Assembly: GCA_018813505.1 (NCBI GenBank) | Contig: JAHJBM010000083.1 | Span: forward strand, 1 to 36,013 | Length of the DNA: 36,013 bases | Origin: Microcaldota archaeon | GTDB taxonomy: Archaea; Micrarchaeota; Micrarchaeia; Anstonellales; Bilamarchaeaceae | Direction of reading: 5' to 3' | Shown: in pieces, positions 23,596-32,196 of the stretch | How positions within the stretch are numbered: position 1 is the stretch's first letter | How the letters are laid out: the number at the start of each line of letters is the position of its first letter | Notes under the pieces: model-generated | The model's database searches: none | Told to the model about the DNA's origin: nothing | Seen by the model: only the letters and a program-made list of their open reading frames with translations | Translations under genes and position numbers: made by a program

Positions 23596-24666
23596 ATGGA
23601 TAACGGCTTTCAGCATATTTGCCTGAATGCAAGGATAGTCAAAAATGAAACTGCCTTGACAGCACAAGCACCGGAACACGAAATATTATGCAGGAAAGAG
23701 GACGAGGAACGGATTATTTCGGCAATAAAGCCAATAGCGCATGGAAACAAATGCGAGAATCTTTTTGTACACGGGCCTGCAGGATCAGGTAAAACCACGA
23801 TGATAAAGCACGTTATGCATCAACTGAAAGATTACAATAGGAAAGTCCTGTGCCTATATGTGAATTGCTGGTATCACAGCACTTCAATGGCGATTTATAC
23901 AAAAATAGCCGATGCATTGGGAGAACCAGTATCGCGAAGAGGCAGGGCAACTGATGAGATATTTGACAGAATAGTTGAGCTTATGAAATACTCAAAAACT
24001 CCTGTGATGCTTGTCCTTGACGAGATTGACGGCCTTATGTGCAGGGATGATACAAGGATTCTGCATAATATCACCAGTATATCTCCAGAAGAGGCAGCGT
24101 TTGGCATCATAGGCATATCAAATGACAGAAATATCCTGTCAAGAGTCCACACAAAAACAAGGGATCGCCTTCGGTTCACGCCATTTGAAATAAAGGGATA
24201 TGTCAAAGATCAATTATTCGACTTATTGAAAATACGGGCAGATGAGGGATTATTCGAAGGCAGCTATGAAGATGAAATCTTGAACAGAATCGCAGGATTG
24301 GCTTATGGCAGCAACGGCAACGGGAAATTTGCCTTGGAGCTTTTATGGAAAAGCGCCAAGCATGCAGAATCGAAGGGCAGCAGCATAATTTCTTTGGAAG
24401 ATGTCGATGAGATATACGATCTGATCAATGTAAACGAGCCTGCCTTGAGGGATGAGGAGCTGATTATAGTGGATATTTTGAAAAGCGGCCAGAAAACATC
24501 ATCTGAACTGTATTGGCTGTTTCAGAAAAAACTTTGGATAAGCAGGAGGCAGATAAGCAATTATGTTGTTTCGCTGGAACGCAAGGGGGTGATCGAAACA
24601 AGGCTTATCAGGAAAGGAAATAATCCGGGATTCAAACTCATCAAACTGAAAGATGGGGGTGTTTAA
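23596..24666 (+). CDS. Orc1/Cdc6-family replication initiator, divergent
   Basis: 356 aa. AAA+ with Walker A GPAGSGKTT at 60-68, Walker B LVLDEID near 139-145, sensor-1 GISND, and a C-terminal winged helix (about 280-350: IVDILKSGQKTSSELYWLF, RRQISNYVVSLERKGVI). At the sensor-2 helix the canonical GDxR is replaced by GNGKFAL, so the Arg is missing or shifted. AGGGGGA lies just before the ATG, and ATATAAATA is at about 23527. The divergent sensor-2 and neighbourhood suggest a plasmid or element initiator instead of the chromosomal Orc1. It is followed one base later by a histone-fold gene. No origin-recognition repeats were seen. Confidence 0.9.
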   Translation: MDNGFQHICLNARIVKNETALTAQAPEHEILCRKEDEERIISAIKPIAHGNKCENLFVHGPAGSGKTTMIKHVMHQLKDYNRKVLCLYVNCWYHSTSMAIYTKIADALGEPVSRRGRATDEIFDRIVELMKYSKTPVMLVLDEIDGLMCRDDTRILHNITSISPEEAAFGIIGISNDRNILSRVHTKTRDRLRFTPFEIKGYVKDQLFDLLKIRADEGLFEGSYEDEILNRIAGLAYGSNGNGKFALELLWKSAKHAESKGSSIISLEDVDEIYDLINVNEPALRDEELIIVDILKSGQKTSSELYWLFQKKLWISRRQISNYVVSLERKGVIETRLIRKGNNPGFKLIKLKDGGV

Positions 24667-24667
24667 G

Positions 24668-24847
24668 ATGGAAGAAAATTATTTGATAACAAAGGGGAGG
24701 GTGAAGCTGTTTCTGCAGCATAACGGGATGCGCACAGCTAATGAAACATATGAGGCGATAGATGCAAAGCTGAAGATGATTCTTTTGGATGCTGTTAAAC
24801 GGGCGGAGAAAAATAGAAGGTCTACTGTGTTGCCGTGGGATTTGTAA
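24668..24847 (+). CDS. Mini histone-fold protein
   Basis: 59 aa from the ATG at 24668, one base after the Cdc6 stop; GGGGGTG precedes it. ITKGRVKLFLQHNGMR resembles histone helix 1, and NETYEAIDAKLKMILLDAVKRAEKN the long helix 2, then RSTVLPWDL, which corresponds to the T-V-x-x-x-D-L/I start of helix 3. The protein stops there, so helix 3 is nearly absent. It could bind DNA as a dimer or act as a partner of the adjacent initiator. The histone call is from the pattern only. Confidence 0.6.
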   Translation: MEENYLITKGRVKLFLQHNGMRTANETYEAIDAKLKMILLDAVKRAEKNRRSTVLPWDL

Positions 24848-24881
24848 ATTAAACATCTACAATCGTAAATCTTATTTGTTC

Positions 24882-24897
24882 ATATCTCCAGAGATAT
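24882..24897. promoter_or_regulatory. Palindrome upstream of the HAD/PurD operon
   Basis: ATATCTC, CA, GAGATAT: perfect 7-bp arms, followed by another GAGATA. It lies about 50 nt before the first HAD gene, upstream of an AT-rich TATA-like region (about 24903-24914). A likely operator for the operon that includes both PurD-like genes. Confidence 0.4.
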
Positions 24898-24943
24898 AGA
24901 GATACATAAAAAGGTTAGTCGACAAATAAACCACTGAAGGCCT

Positions 24944-25567
24944 ATGATAAAAGCCATAATTTTTGATATGGATGGATTGATTGTCGATACAGAACCACTT
25001 CTTGCAAAAACAGTCATCCGTGCATTAAAAAATCAAGATGTAACTTTGACTGAGATGGAATACTTTGAACATTGGACAAAAGATGGGGGCAACATAAAAC
25101 TGTACATTCAAAAAAGAAATATTATATTTGATTTTGATCGGTATCGGAGAGAGAAGAAAGAGATATACCTAAGTTTACTGAATCAAGGAATTCCATTCAT
25201 ACAAAATGCACCAGAAAAAATACGAGAGCTTTATAAACGATACAAACTCGCCCTCGTTTCATCATCAAACAAAGATTTTGTTGAGAAGATATTGATTTCC
25301 AGTAATCTAAAAAAATATTTTTCGGTCGTCGTATCGAGCGAGGATGTGAAAAAAGAAAAGCCTGATCCAGAAGGTTTTCTGCTAGCAGCAAAAAAACTTA
25401 AGGTGAGTTGTAAGGAATGCGTTGTATTAGAAGATGCTGAAAAAGGAATCGTCGCCGCAAAAGCCGCAGGAATGAAAGCGATTGCAATTCCAAACAGATA
25501 CACTAAAAATAATGATTTTAGCAAAGCTGATCAGGTATTGAGCAGTCTAAAGGAAGTGAATCTGTAG
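24944..25567 (+). CDS. HAD-family phosphatase/phosphomutase (beta-PGM-like)
   Basis: 207 aa. Motif I FDMDGLIVDTEP (nucleophile D8, acid D10), motif II VSSSN, motif III with the Lys in KKEKPDPEGFLLA, and motif IV VLEDAEKGIVAAKAAGM. A small helical cap lies between motifs I and II, as in HAD subclass I. These enzymes dephosphorylate or isomerise sugar phosphates and nucleotides; the substrate is unknown. First gene of the operon. The next gene begins immediately after its stop. Confidence 0.88.
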   Translation: MIKAIIFDMDGLIVDTEPLLAKTVIRALKNQDVTLTEMEYFEHWTKDGGNIKLYIQKRNIIFDFDRYRREKKEIYLSLLNQGIPFIQNAPEKIRELYKRYKLALVSSSNKDFVEKILISSNLKKYFSVVVSSEDVKKEKPDPEGFLLAAKKLKVSCKECVVLEDAEKGIVAAKAAGMKAIAIPNRYTKNNDFSKADQVLSSLKEVNL

Positions 25568-26200
25568 ATGGAAACTATGAAAACTAGGTTCAAATGTAGA
25601 ATCTTTGATTTGGACGGAACATTATACCCGAGGAAAAGCCCGCTTTTTGCAGAAATAAGAAAAAGAACAAATGAATGGCTCGGAAAGGAACTTGGAGTAA
25701 CCGAAGAGGAAGCAATTCGAAGACTTTATGTACTTAAACCACAGTATCCAGATTATTTGGACAGGTTTTTAAAAGTAGGATTGAGTGTTAAAGGATACCA
25801 CGAAGGAGTATTTGCAGAGATTTCACCTGCGAATTTTTTAGGGCCAGATATGGAACTCAGAGCAATTCTGGAATCTTTGGACGGTCCGAATTTCGTTGTC
25901 AGCTATGCACCGTTAAAATATGCAGAACTTGTCTTGAAAGTATTGGGGATCAGAGAACTAATCAGACAGGTTCACTCCATAGATGAAGAAAACCACTTTA
26001 AAGGCAGAAAATATGCTGAGATAACAGCAATCGAATCTATTCTACCATCCGAAGGAATAGTATTTGGGGATAACTTTACAGTCGATCTGAAGCCAGCACT
26101 GGAACTTGGAATGTCTGCAGTTATAATAGGAGAAGAGGACCAAATGGTAAAACTGGCCCGATTCATAGATATTCGCGAAGCATTAAAGGCAATTGACTAA
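25568..26200 (+). CDS. HAD-family phosphatase (pyrimidine 5'-nucleotidase/SDT1-like)
   Basis: 210 aa. Motif I FDLDGTLYPR (nucleophile D, acid D), motif II Ser in VSYAP, motif IV FGDNFTVDLKPALELGM. The DLDGTLYP version and helical cap resemble the SDT1/Phm8 nucleotidase group, which removes phosphate from nucleoside monophosphates. Starts at the base after the previous stop. 54 nt precede the first purD-like gene. In context it may remove the 5'-phosphate from a ribosyl intermediate. Confidence 0.82.
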   Translation: METMKTRFKCRIFDLDGTLYPRKSPLFAEIRKRTNEWLGKELGVTEEEAIRRLYVLKPQYPDYLDRFLKVGLSVKGYHEGVFAEISPANFLGPDMELRAILESLDGPNFVVSYAPLKYAELVLKVLGIRELIRQVHSIDEENHFKGRKYAEITAIESILPSEGIVFGDNFTVDLKPALELGMSAVIIGEEDQMVKLARFIDIREALKAID

Positions 26201-26254
26201 TATACAGGCCTTTTAATTTCTTTTGTACCATTAAAATATCCTGAGGGACACGAA

Positions 26255-27604
26255 ATGAGGACGCTAATTGTAGGAACTGGTGGTCGGGAAAGTGCATTAG
26301 CAAAAAGGATGGCTGAGCATAGCAGATTGTATGCATTCATGAAATATGCCAATCCAACCCTAATCGAACACACAAAAAACAGCGGAGGAAAAGCTAGCAC
26401 TGGAAATATTCTTGATCCTAAGGAAGTTGCGAAATTTGCACAAAGAAATCGTGTAGACCTTGTCATGGTTAGTGCAGATGACCCTCTAGCTGCTGGCGTT
26501 GTAGATGAATTGTTACTAAGAAGAATTCCAACGATCGGACCTACCAGATTAGGTGCGGAGATAGAATGGAACAAGACCTTTTCAAGAGAATTGGTTCAAA
26601 GAGTGGATCCTGATGCAAACCCGCTTTTTAGAATAGCGACATCTGCAGCAGAAATAGATTCGGTTTTTGAAGAGATTGGAGATATGGAAGTGGCAGTGAA
26701 ACCAAAGGGTCTTACTGGGGGTAAAGGAGTCAAGGTCATGGGACCTCATTTAAGGGATCGTGCCGAGGCCAAACAATACGCAAAAGAAATTTTAAGTCAG
26801 CAGATAGGCAAGGGAGAAGCGGTTGTCATCGAAGAAAAGATCGATGGTGTTGAATTTACTCTTCAAGCTATAACTGACGGAAAAACGATCGTATTCCCTC
26901 CTGCAACCTATGACCATCCATATAGATTTGAAGGGGATACCGGACCAGGGACCGGAGGAATGGGTGCATTCAATGTTTTAACCCCGCATCTTCCGTTTAT
27001 GACTGCAGAACAATATGTGCGGGTATGCCAAATTACTCAAAAAGTTGTTGACGAACTGGACAGGTTAGGAAGACACTTTAACGGAGTTCTAAATGGGGGT
27101 TTCTTCATATCAAGAAAAGGAGTAAAAGTAATCGAATTCAACGCAAGATTTGGAGATCCTGAATGTATGAACATCATGACGATGCTCACAAGCAACTGGG
27201 TTAATGCAATGGAAAAAATACATGAACAGCGGCTTGCACCAGAAGATATACGCTTTAATGGTCAAGCATCAGTAGTAGTATATTTAGTTTCACCTGATTA
27301 TGCGGTAAGAACCGGAGAATCATATATCTTTAAGGTAGATAAGACACAAATAGAAAATGCTGGCTGCAATGTTTTCTTTTCGGCAGCAGAAAAAACCAGA
27401 CGAAAAAACGAATATCGGACAGTAGGAACTTCCAGATCAGTTGGAATTGCAGCCACAAATCCAGACATCTATGAGGCAAGATCGCTCATAGGAGATTGTA
27501 TTGAACAGTTTGTCTCAGGTCCTCTTCAATGGAGAAAAGACATAGCCACAAAAGAGGAAATAGCAGCGTTGACAAAATCTGGCGAGGAACTGAACAGGCG
27601 ATAA
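26255..27604 (+). CDS. purD: PurD-like phosphoribosylamine-amino acid ligase (ATP-grasp), copy 1
   Basis: 449 aa, normal GARS length. N-terminal VGTGGRESA (canonical GGREHA, His replaced), ATP-grasp GGKG at 155-158, EGDTGPGTGGMGA at 226-238, EFNARFGDPE at 294-303 with Mg-binding Glu and Asn. Canonical PurD joins 5-phosphoribosylamine and glycine to form GAR using ATP. The segment before EGDTG reads YDHPYRF, where many PurD have a QDHKR-like stretch; copy 2 has a similar change. It sits next to a second PurD-like gene and no purL, purM, purN or purH is present. It may be true PurD or a relative using another amino acid. Assignment to the family is sure; substrate is not. Confidence 0.88.
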   Translation: MRTLIVGTGGRESALAKRMAEHSRLYAFMKYANPTLIEHTKNSGGKASTGNILDPKEVAKFAQRNRVDLVMVSADDPLAAGVVDELLLRRIPTIGPTRLGAEIEWNKTFSRELVQRVDPDANPLFRIATSAAEIDSVFEEIGDMEVAVKPKGLTGGKGVKVMGPHLRDRAEAKQYAKEILSQQIGKGEAVVIEEKIDGVEFTLQAITDGKTIVFPPATYDHPYRFEGDTGPGTGGMGAFNVLTPHLPFMTAEQYVRVCQITQKVVDELDRLGRHFNGVLNGGFFISRKGVKVIEFNARFGDPECMNIMTMLTSNWVNAMEKIHEQRLAPEDIRFNGQASVVVYLVSPDYAVRTGESYIFKVDKTQIENAGCNVFFSAAEKTRRKNEYRTVGTSRSVGIAATNPDIYEARSLIGDCIEQFVSGPLQWRKDIATKEEIAALTKSGEELNRR

Positions 27605-27605
27605 G

Positions 27606-29747
27606 ATGAAGTTTCTTGTCGTTGGCTATGGCGCAAGAGAATATGCAATGGCAAAAAGGCTGAAAGACGAAGGCCATCAAGTTGATTGTTTTCTCACAAA
27701 AAGAAATGCTCCATTGGCAAGACTTGCCAGAAATTATTTCTTAGGCCAAGGGAACGATGTTGCCGGGATGGTAGGATTTGCAAAAAAAGTTAAAACAGAT
27801 TGTATAGTGGCTGGCAGTGAACAACCTCTTTTTGAAGGGTTGGTTGATCTTGCTCAAAGAGAGGGGATTTCAGCATACGGTCCAACAAAAGCGGCAGCAA
27901 GACTGGAATGGGATAAACAATTTGCAAAGGACCATGTTGCACAGCTATTTCCGGAGTTGATAGGACGATACGAAGTATTTAGTTCTCTGGACGCTGCATT
28001 AAGATGTCTCGGGGGATTAGAAGGGGCATCAGTAGTAAAATCTGGAGATGTGGATGGCGGAAAGGGGATAGTAATCCTGAAAAATCCATCTCGTTTATCT
28101 GATTCCGAGTTGAGAACAACTTTATCTCATATGACCACAGGCAGAGCATCTATTATAGTGGAGGAGTTATTCGAAGGAAGTGAATTTTCAATATATTGTT
28201 TTTCAGATGGAAAAAATTACTATTTTACAAGAGCTATAAAAGACTATCCATTCAGATTGAATGGAGATAAGGGAAAAAAGACTGGTGGGATGGGCGCCGT
28301 AATGGATGCCGTTGATAATCTGCCAAGTATAACCCTTACGGATTACAAATCTGCATGTGATTACGTTTCTGCAATTCTACAACACGTATCCGAAATGGCA
28401 GGAATAGTTGTTCCTGGCATAATATCCGCCCAGTTTTTCAAGACGAAAGATGGGATACGATTTAATGAATTTGATGTCCGAGCTGGAGACCCGGAGATGA
28501 TAAACGTTTTAGAAACAACCGAGAGCAAGTTTTCTGATATTATAGAGGGAACGTGCAGCGGGAACCTAGAACAACCAAAATTCAAACATGAGGCTGTAGT
28601 TGCAGTATATGCTGTACCACGGTACTATCCAGATGGAAGGGTTATTGAAACAGCCATAAGGCTTGACAGAAAAAAAATTGAAGACAGTGGATGCAGACTG
28701 TATTATGGAAATGTCGATTTGCGGGCAAGAACACTAATGACGGATTCTTCGAGAAGTCTGGTCATATCTGGAAGAGGACGAGATATCGAAGAAGCAAGAC
28801 GAAGAGTACTTGCTGCTGCCACAGGAATGACACGAGAATTGGATTATAGAAAGGACATTGGACTTTTTGACGAAGATGAAAAGGATAGAAGACCAAGAGT
28901 CATAAAGAATCCAATGCTGGAAACGGCAATCATGCCTTTGCCGGAACTTAGCAGAAAGCATGGGGCAAAGGTTTATGCTAAATTAGAAACTTCCAATCCA
29001 ACTGGAACGCACAAAGACAGGGAAAGTAGGGCAGTAATTGCAGATGCAATAGAAAACGGGTTTGAAAGAATAGGTATGGCCTCTACTGGAAATGCTGGAA
29101 TATCCTTGGCCTATTATGGATTAATAAGCGGCTTGGAATGTACGATTTTTGTAGGCAAACGGATAGACCCAGACAAATTAAAGCTTCTAAAAGCCTTAAA
29201 AGCTAGAATTATGACTGCTGAAGACTATGAGGCCGCATTACACGAATCTGCCGTATATTTTTCTGATAATGAAATATACAATGCAAATCCAGGAACCAAT
29301 CCAGTTCGTTCTCGGGGTGGTGAAACGATAGGAAAGGAAATTTCAGAAAGACTTAGGCCGGATTTTGTTGTTGTTCCATTGAATAACGGAACTTTGATTG
29401 CAGGCTTGTGGGATGGATTCAGAAACGCTGGCCAAACACCTAAATTTATAGGTGCATATATTGAAAAGAGTGAGATCGCATCCTCGATTGCTGGCCTTCA
29501 TTTGATGGAAAGAGACAGAATGAACCAATTGGAAATGAGCGGAGACCTGACAAAGGTTCCTTTGACTGATCCAGACATAATCGAAGCATTGAAAGAATTG
29601 GCTGCTGAAAATGTATTTGTGGAACCATCTTCAGCAGTGGTCGTAGCTGCATTAAACAAAGTCGACACAAGCGATAAAACCGTTTGCTGTGTAATGACCG
29701 GAAGCGGCATAAGATTTCCGCATCAGTTTCAACTTTTATCAAGATGA
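27606..29747 (+). CDS. Fusion of a PurD-like ATP-grasp ligase with a threonine-synthase-like PLP domain
   Basis: 713 aa. Residues about 1-425 are PurD-like: VGYGAREYA, GGKG 151-154, GDKGKKTGGMGA 220-231, EFDVRAGDPE. Residues about 435-713 are fold-type II PLP: SNPTGTHKDR with the Schiff-base lysine K470 (threonine synthase: NPTGxxKDR), STGNAG 493-498, NNGTLIAG 593-600, VEPSSA, and TGSG 698-701. The linker is continuous, with no stop or frameshift. The PurD half has GKKTGGMG where GPNTGGMG is usual and GAREYA for GGREHA, so it is divergent. It could join an amino acid to phosphoribosylamine after making or altering it with PLP chemistry. One base separates it from copy 1; six bases precede the IMPase gene. 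I know of no described enzyme with this fusion. Confidence 0.85.
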   Translation: MKFLVVGYGAREYAMAKRLKDEGHQVDCFLTKRNAPLARLARNYFLGQGNDVAGMVGFAKKVKTDCIVAGSEQPLFEGLVDLAQREGISAYGPTKAAARLEWDKQFAKDHVAQLFPELIGRYEVFSSLDAALRCLGGLEGASVVKSGDVDGGKGIVILKNPSRLSDSELRTTLSHMTTGRASIIVEELFEGSEFSIYCFSDGKNYYFTRAIKDYPFRLNGDKGKKTGGMGAVMDAVDNLPSITLTDYKSACDYVSAILQHVSEMAGIVVPGIISAQFFKTKDGIRFNEFDVRAGDPEMINVLETTESKFSDIIEGTCSGNLEQPKFKHEAVVAVYAVPRYYPDGRVIETAIRLDRKKIEDSGCRLYYGNVDLRARTLMTDSSRSLVISGRGRDIEEARRRVLAAATGMTRELDYRKDIGLFDEDEKDRRPRVIKNPMLETAIMPLPELSRKHGAKVYAKLETSNPTGTHKDRESRAVIADAIENGFERIGMASTGNAGISLAYYGLISGLECTIFVGKRIDPDKLKLLKALKARIMTAEDYEAALHESAVYFSDNEIYNANPGTNPVRSRGGETIGKEISERLRPDFVVVPLNNGTLIAGLWDGFRNAGQTPKFIGAYIEKSEIASSIAGLHLMERDRMNQLEMSGDLTKVPLTDPDIIEALKELAAENVFVEPSSAVVVAALNKVDTSDKTVCCVMTGSGIRFPHQFQLLSR

Positions 29748-29753
29748 TGATTC

Positions 29754-30581
29754 ATGGAAAAAAACAGGCTCAACGAAATTTTGCAATACTTGATAGAGAT
29801 CACGGCTGAATTGCAAATAGAAGTAGCGAATTTTATGACGAAATCGAATTTTGATTATTTGGGCGAGGAAACAGGACTTGGTGCTGATGGAGAACCAACC
29901 ACCAAAATAGATAAATTTGCAGAAGAATTCATAATAAAAAAAATGTTCAATAAATTTAGTTGCAGGATAACAAGCGAAGAAACCGGAACCAAAAGATATG
30001 GTACCAGTAAGTCAGATCTATCATTTATAATAGATCCTATCGACGGAACTAAAAACGCAGTAAGAAAAATTCCCTTCTTTTCATGTTCGATAGCTGTTTT
30101 GATAAATGGGATAGTGGTTGTGGGGGTTGTGAGAGATTTGTATAATGGCGATCTGTTTTATGCAATTCGGGGGAATGGGAGTTTTTACAATAATAAAAAA
30201 ACACCTATCAAATTCAATTTTAAAGATGATGACATGCCAGTTATATTTAGTAGGTCCATAAGCGATTCGGACTTTCGAAGATTTAAGAAAATGGCACTGA
30301 TAACATCAGATTACCGAATATTTGGTTGTCCTTCTATCGAGATATGTTATGTAGCAGCTAAGAAATTCAGAGCTGCCATACAGATACATGAAAAACCTAA
30401 TGCGACCATGATGGATCTGGCTGCAGCACAGCTAATTCTTCATGAAGCGGGGGGAAGACTAGTTGACGAAAAAATGGATGAGATAAAAATTGTGGAAGAT
30501 CCTGCCAAAAGAGTCAACTTTATTGCAATGCTGAACGAAGACAAAAAATTGAAATCCGAGATCGAGAATTGTTTAGCTTGA
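29754..30581 (+). CDS. Inositol-monophosphatase-superfamily phosphatase
   Basis: 275 aa. Metal sites: ITSEETG (E-E) near 74-80, then IDPIDGTKN (DPxDGT) near 96-104, and MDLAAAQLILHEAGG near 220-234, where the usual W-D-x-A-A-G is M-D-x-A-A-A. Family members hydrolyse inositol phosphate, fructose bisphosphate, NAD(P) or 3'-phosphoadenosine phosphate; the substrate is not deducible. Follows the PurD-PLP gene by six bases in one operon, so it may act on the product of that pathway. Stop is 10 bases from the convergent purF. Confidence 0.88.
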   Translation: MEKNRLNEILQYLIEITAELQIEVANFMTKSNFDYLGEETGLGADGEPTTKIDKFAEEFIIKKMFNKFSCRITSEETGTKRYGTSKSDLSFIIDPIDGTKNAVRKIPFFSCSIAVLINGIVVVGVVRDLYNGDLFYAIRGNGSFYNNKKTPIKFNFKDDDMPVIFSRSISDSDFRRFKKMALITSDYRIFGCPSIEICYVAAKKFRAAIQIHEKPNATMMDLAAAQLILHEAGGRLVDEKMDEIKIVEDPAKRVNFIAMLNEDKKLKSEIENCLA

Positions 30582-30590
30582 GAAGCAAAC

Positions 30591-31925
30591 TTACAAGGGA
30601 TATGGATACTCTCCATTCAAACAGCCGACACATAAAGGAACTCCGATCGCTCGTTTAAGGCCGGAAAGCGACAGGTAAGCCAGGCTATCCGCTCCCAAAT
30701 GTATCTGTATCTCCCCAACGGATTTTGTCGACGCGATAAGTTCCTCTTTCGTGGACATATCGATACCAGAATAACAAGGATTTGTAATCGGAGGGCAAGT
30801 AACCCGTACGTGAATTTCCCTGGCTCCTGCTTCTCGAACAATATTGATAATCGCACTAGTGGTAGTGCCCCTAACTATACTGTCGTCAATCAGTACCACA
30901 CGCCTGCCTCGAAGCACCGAAGAAACAGGACTTACTTTTAGTCTTACTGCTTCCTCTCTCTTTTTTTGTTCGGATAGAATAAACGTTCTCAGTAGAAAAC
31001 GATTTTTTATGAGACCCTCCTCACATGAAATTCCCAATCTTTCCGCGAATGCATGAGCAGCAATTCTTGCAGTATCTGGAATGCCAACTACAACATCTGC
31101 ATCAATTGGAGATTCGTCTGCTAAAAGACGACCCATTCGCCTTCTTGCTTCAAAAACGTCCACCATATTGATTTTGGAATCTGATCTAGAAAAATAGACA
31201 TATTCAAACATGCAATGATGCGGATCGGGTATCCGAAGCCATTTTCTTTGAAAATTTTCTTTGTCAGCAACTATCAGTTCGCCTTCGGATACATCACCAG
31301 TAAATATAAGATCCATAGATTCTAATGCACAAGATTCTGAAGCAAAGCCGATAAACTCAGAATTTTCCCCATAGACCAAAGGTCGCAACCCAAATCGATC
31401 ACGAAAAACTACGAGTTTATCTTTAATCAACGCAACTACTGAATACGCCCCGTCAAATTTTTCCAGTATGAATCTTACGCTTTTTTCAATTCCGTCTGAA
31501 AGTTGTTGCTTGAGTGCATGAAGGAACAGTTCTGAGTCAACATCACTGGTTAGCGAAGTTGATGGAAAAAATTCGGATTTTAGATCGTCATAGTTGGTAA
31601 GCTGACCATTGTGTGCTATGCCAATCAAATCGCAGCAGAATGGTTGAATATCCTGGGGTCTAGAGAGTCCGCTAGTCCGATAACGATTATGTCCTATTCC
31701 AACGTGCCCTTCCATTAGCAAATCTTGATCGGTAAAGACAGAGGAAACAAGCCCTGCGGATTTTTTGGTTATAATTTTATTTCCGTCAAAGACAGACATG
31801 CCGGCAGCATCCTGACCCCTGTGTTGAAGTGCAAGCAATCCGCGGTAGATTAACGGTGCAACGTTTCTGCCAGTCTTAGAAACAACTCCGACTATCCCAC
31901 ATTGTTCGAATTTCTCAACTTGCAT
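30591..31925 (-). CDS. purF: Amidophosphoribosyltransferase (PurF)
   Basis: 444 aa from the ATG at 31925; longer starts at 31943 and 31949 exist. The catalytic Cys of the Ntn glutaminase (C9 in EQCGIVG) is exposed after a short propeptide, as usual. LQHRGQDAAG and HNRYRTSG are glutaminase motifs. The phosphoribosyltransferase part has VVLIDDSIVRGTT (PRPP loop). Cysteines in CPPITNPC and CVGC near the end fit the [4Fe-4S] type found in Bacillus PurF. It makes 5-phosphoribosylamine from PRPP and glutamine, the substrate of PurD. Convergent to the PurD operon; repeated CGAAC boxes lie upstream. Confidence 0.93.
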   Translation of the reverse strand: MQVEKFEQCGIVGVVSKTGRNVAPLIYRGLLALQHRGQDAAGMSVFDGNKIITKKSAGLVSSVFTDQDLLMEGHVGIGHNRYRTSGLSRPQDIQPFCCDLIGIAHNGQLTNYDDLKSEFFPSTSLTSDVDSELFLHALKQQLSDGIEKSVRFILEKFDGAYSVVALIKDKLVVFRDRFGLRPLVYGENSEFIGFASESCALESMDLIFTGDVSEGELIVADKENFQRKWLRIPDPHHCMFEYVYFSRSDSKINMVDVFEARRRMGRLLADESPIDADVVVGIPDTARIAAHAFAERLGISCEEGLIKNRFLLRTFILSEQKKREEAVRLKVSPVSSVLRGRRVVLIDDSIVRGTTTSAIINIVREAGAREIHVRVTCPPITNPCYSGIDMSTKEELIASTKSVGEIQIHLGADSLAYLSLSGLKRAIGVPLCVGCLNGEYPYPL

Positions 31926-31981
31926 ATTCACTACTCGTACCATGAACATTATTAATGATCCTAAGGGAGTTAAATTAGTAT

Positions 31982-32133
31982 TGGAACGATCAAAAAATGT
32001 ATTTCGAACGATTCTTCTTCGCTTCTACTGCTTTTTGTAAGGTTACATTTGCCACGCGCAGTTTAGAAAATATCGTTCGTATTTTCAGTTCGAAAAAAAG
32101 TGTCAAAATTACGAACGAAAATCAGTTCGAAAA
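31982..32133. promoter_or_regulatory. CGAAC/GTTCG box cluster upstream of purF
   Basis: In the 250-nt gap before purF: GGAACGAT at 31983, TTCGAACGA near 32002, inverted arms TCGTTCGTA (32073-32081) and TACGAACGA (32110-32118), and direct copies of TCAGTTCGAAAA at 32085-32096 and 32122-32133. The cluster is dense compared with the rest of the window. Candidate operators for purF. Bacillus PurR boxes also have a CGAA core, but no PurR homologue is seen, so any link is only analogy. Confidence 0.4.
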
Positions 32134-32196
32134 TTTTAACGAAATCAACGATCTGGGCGTTAATTCGTTGAAATTCGCAAGGTTAGCAAATCAGTA

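Noticed and set aside
26255-29747. PurD1 and PurD2 as a single gene duplicated by assembly error
   Set aside because: The two differ strongly in sequence, and the second carries its own PLP domain; they are true paralogues.
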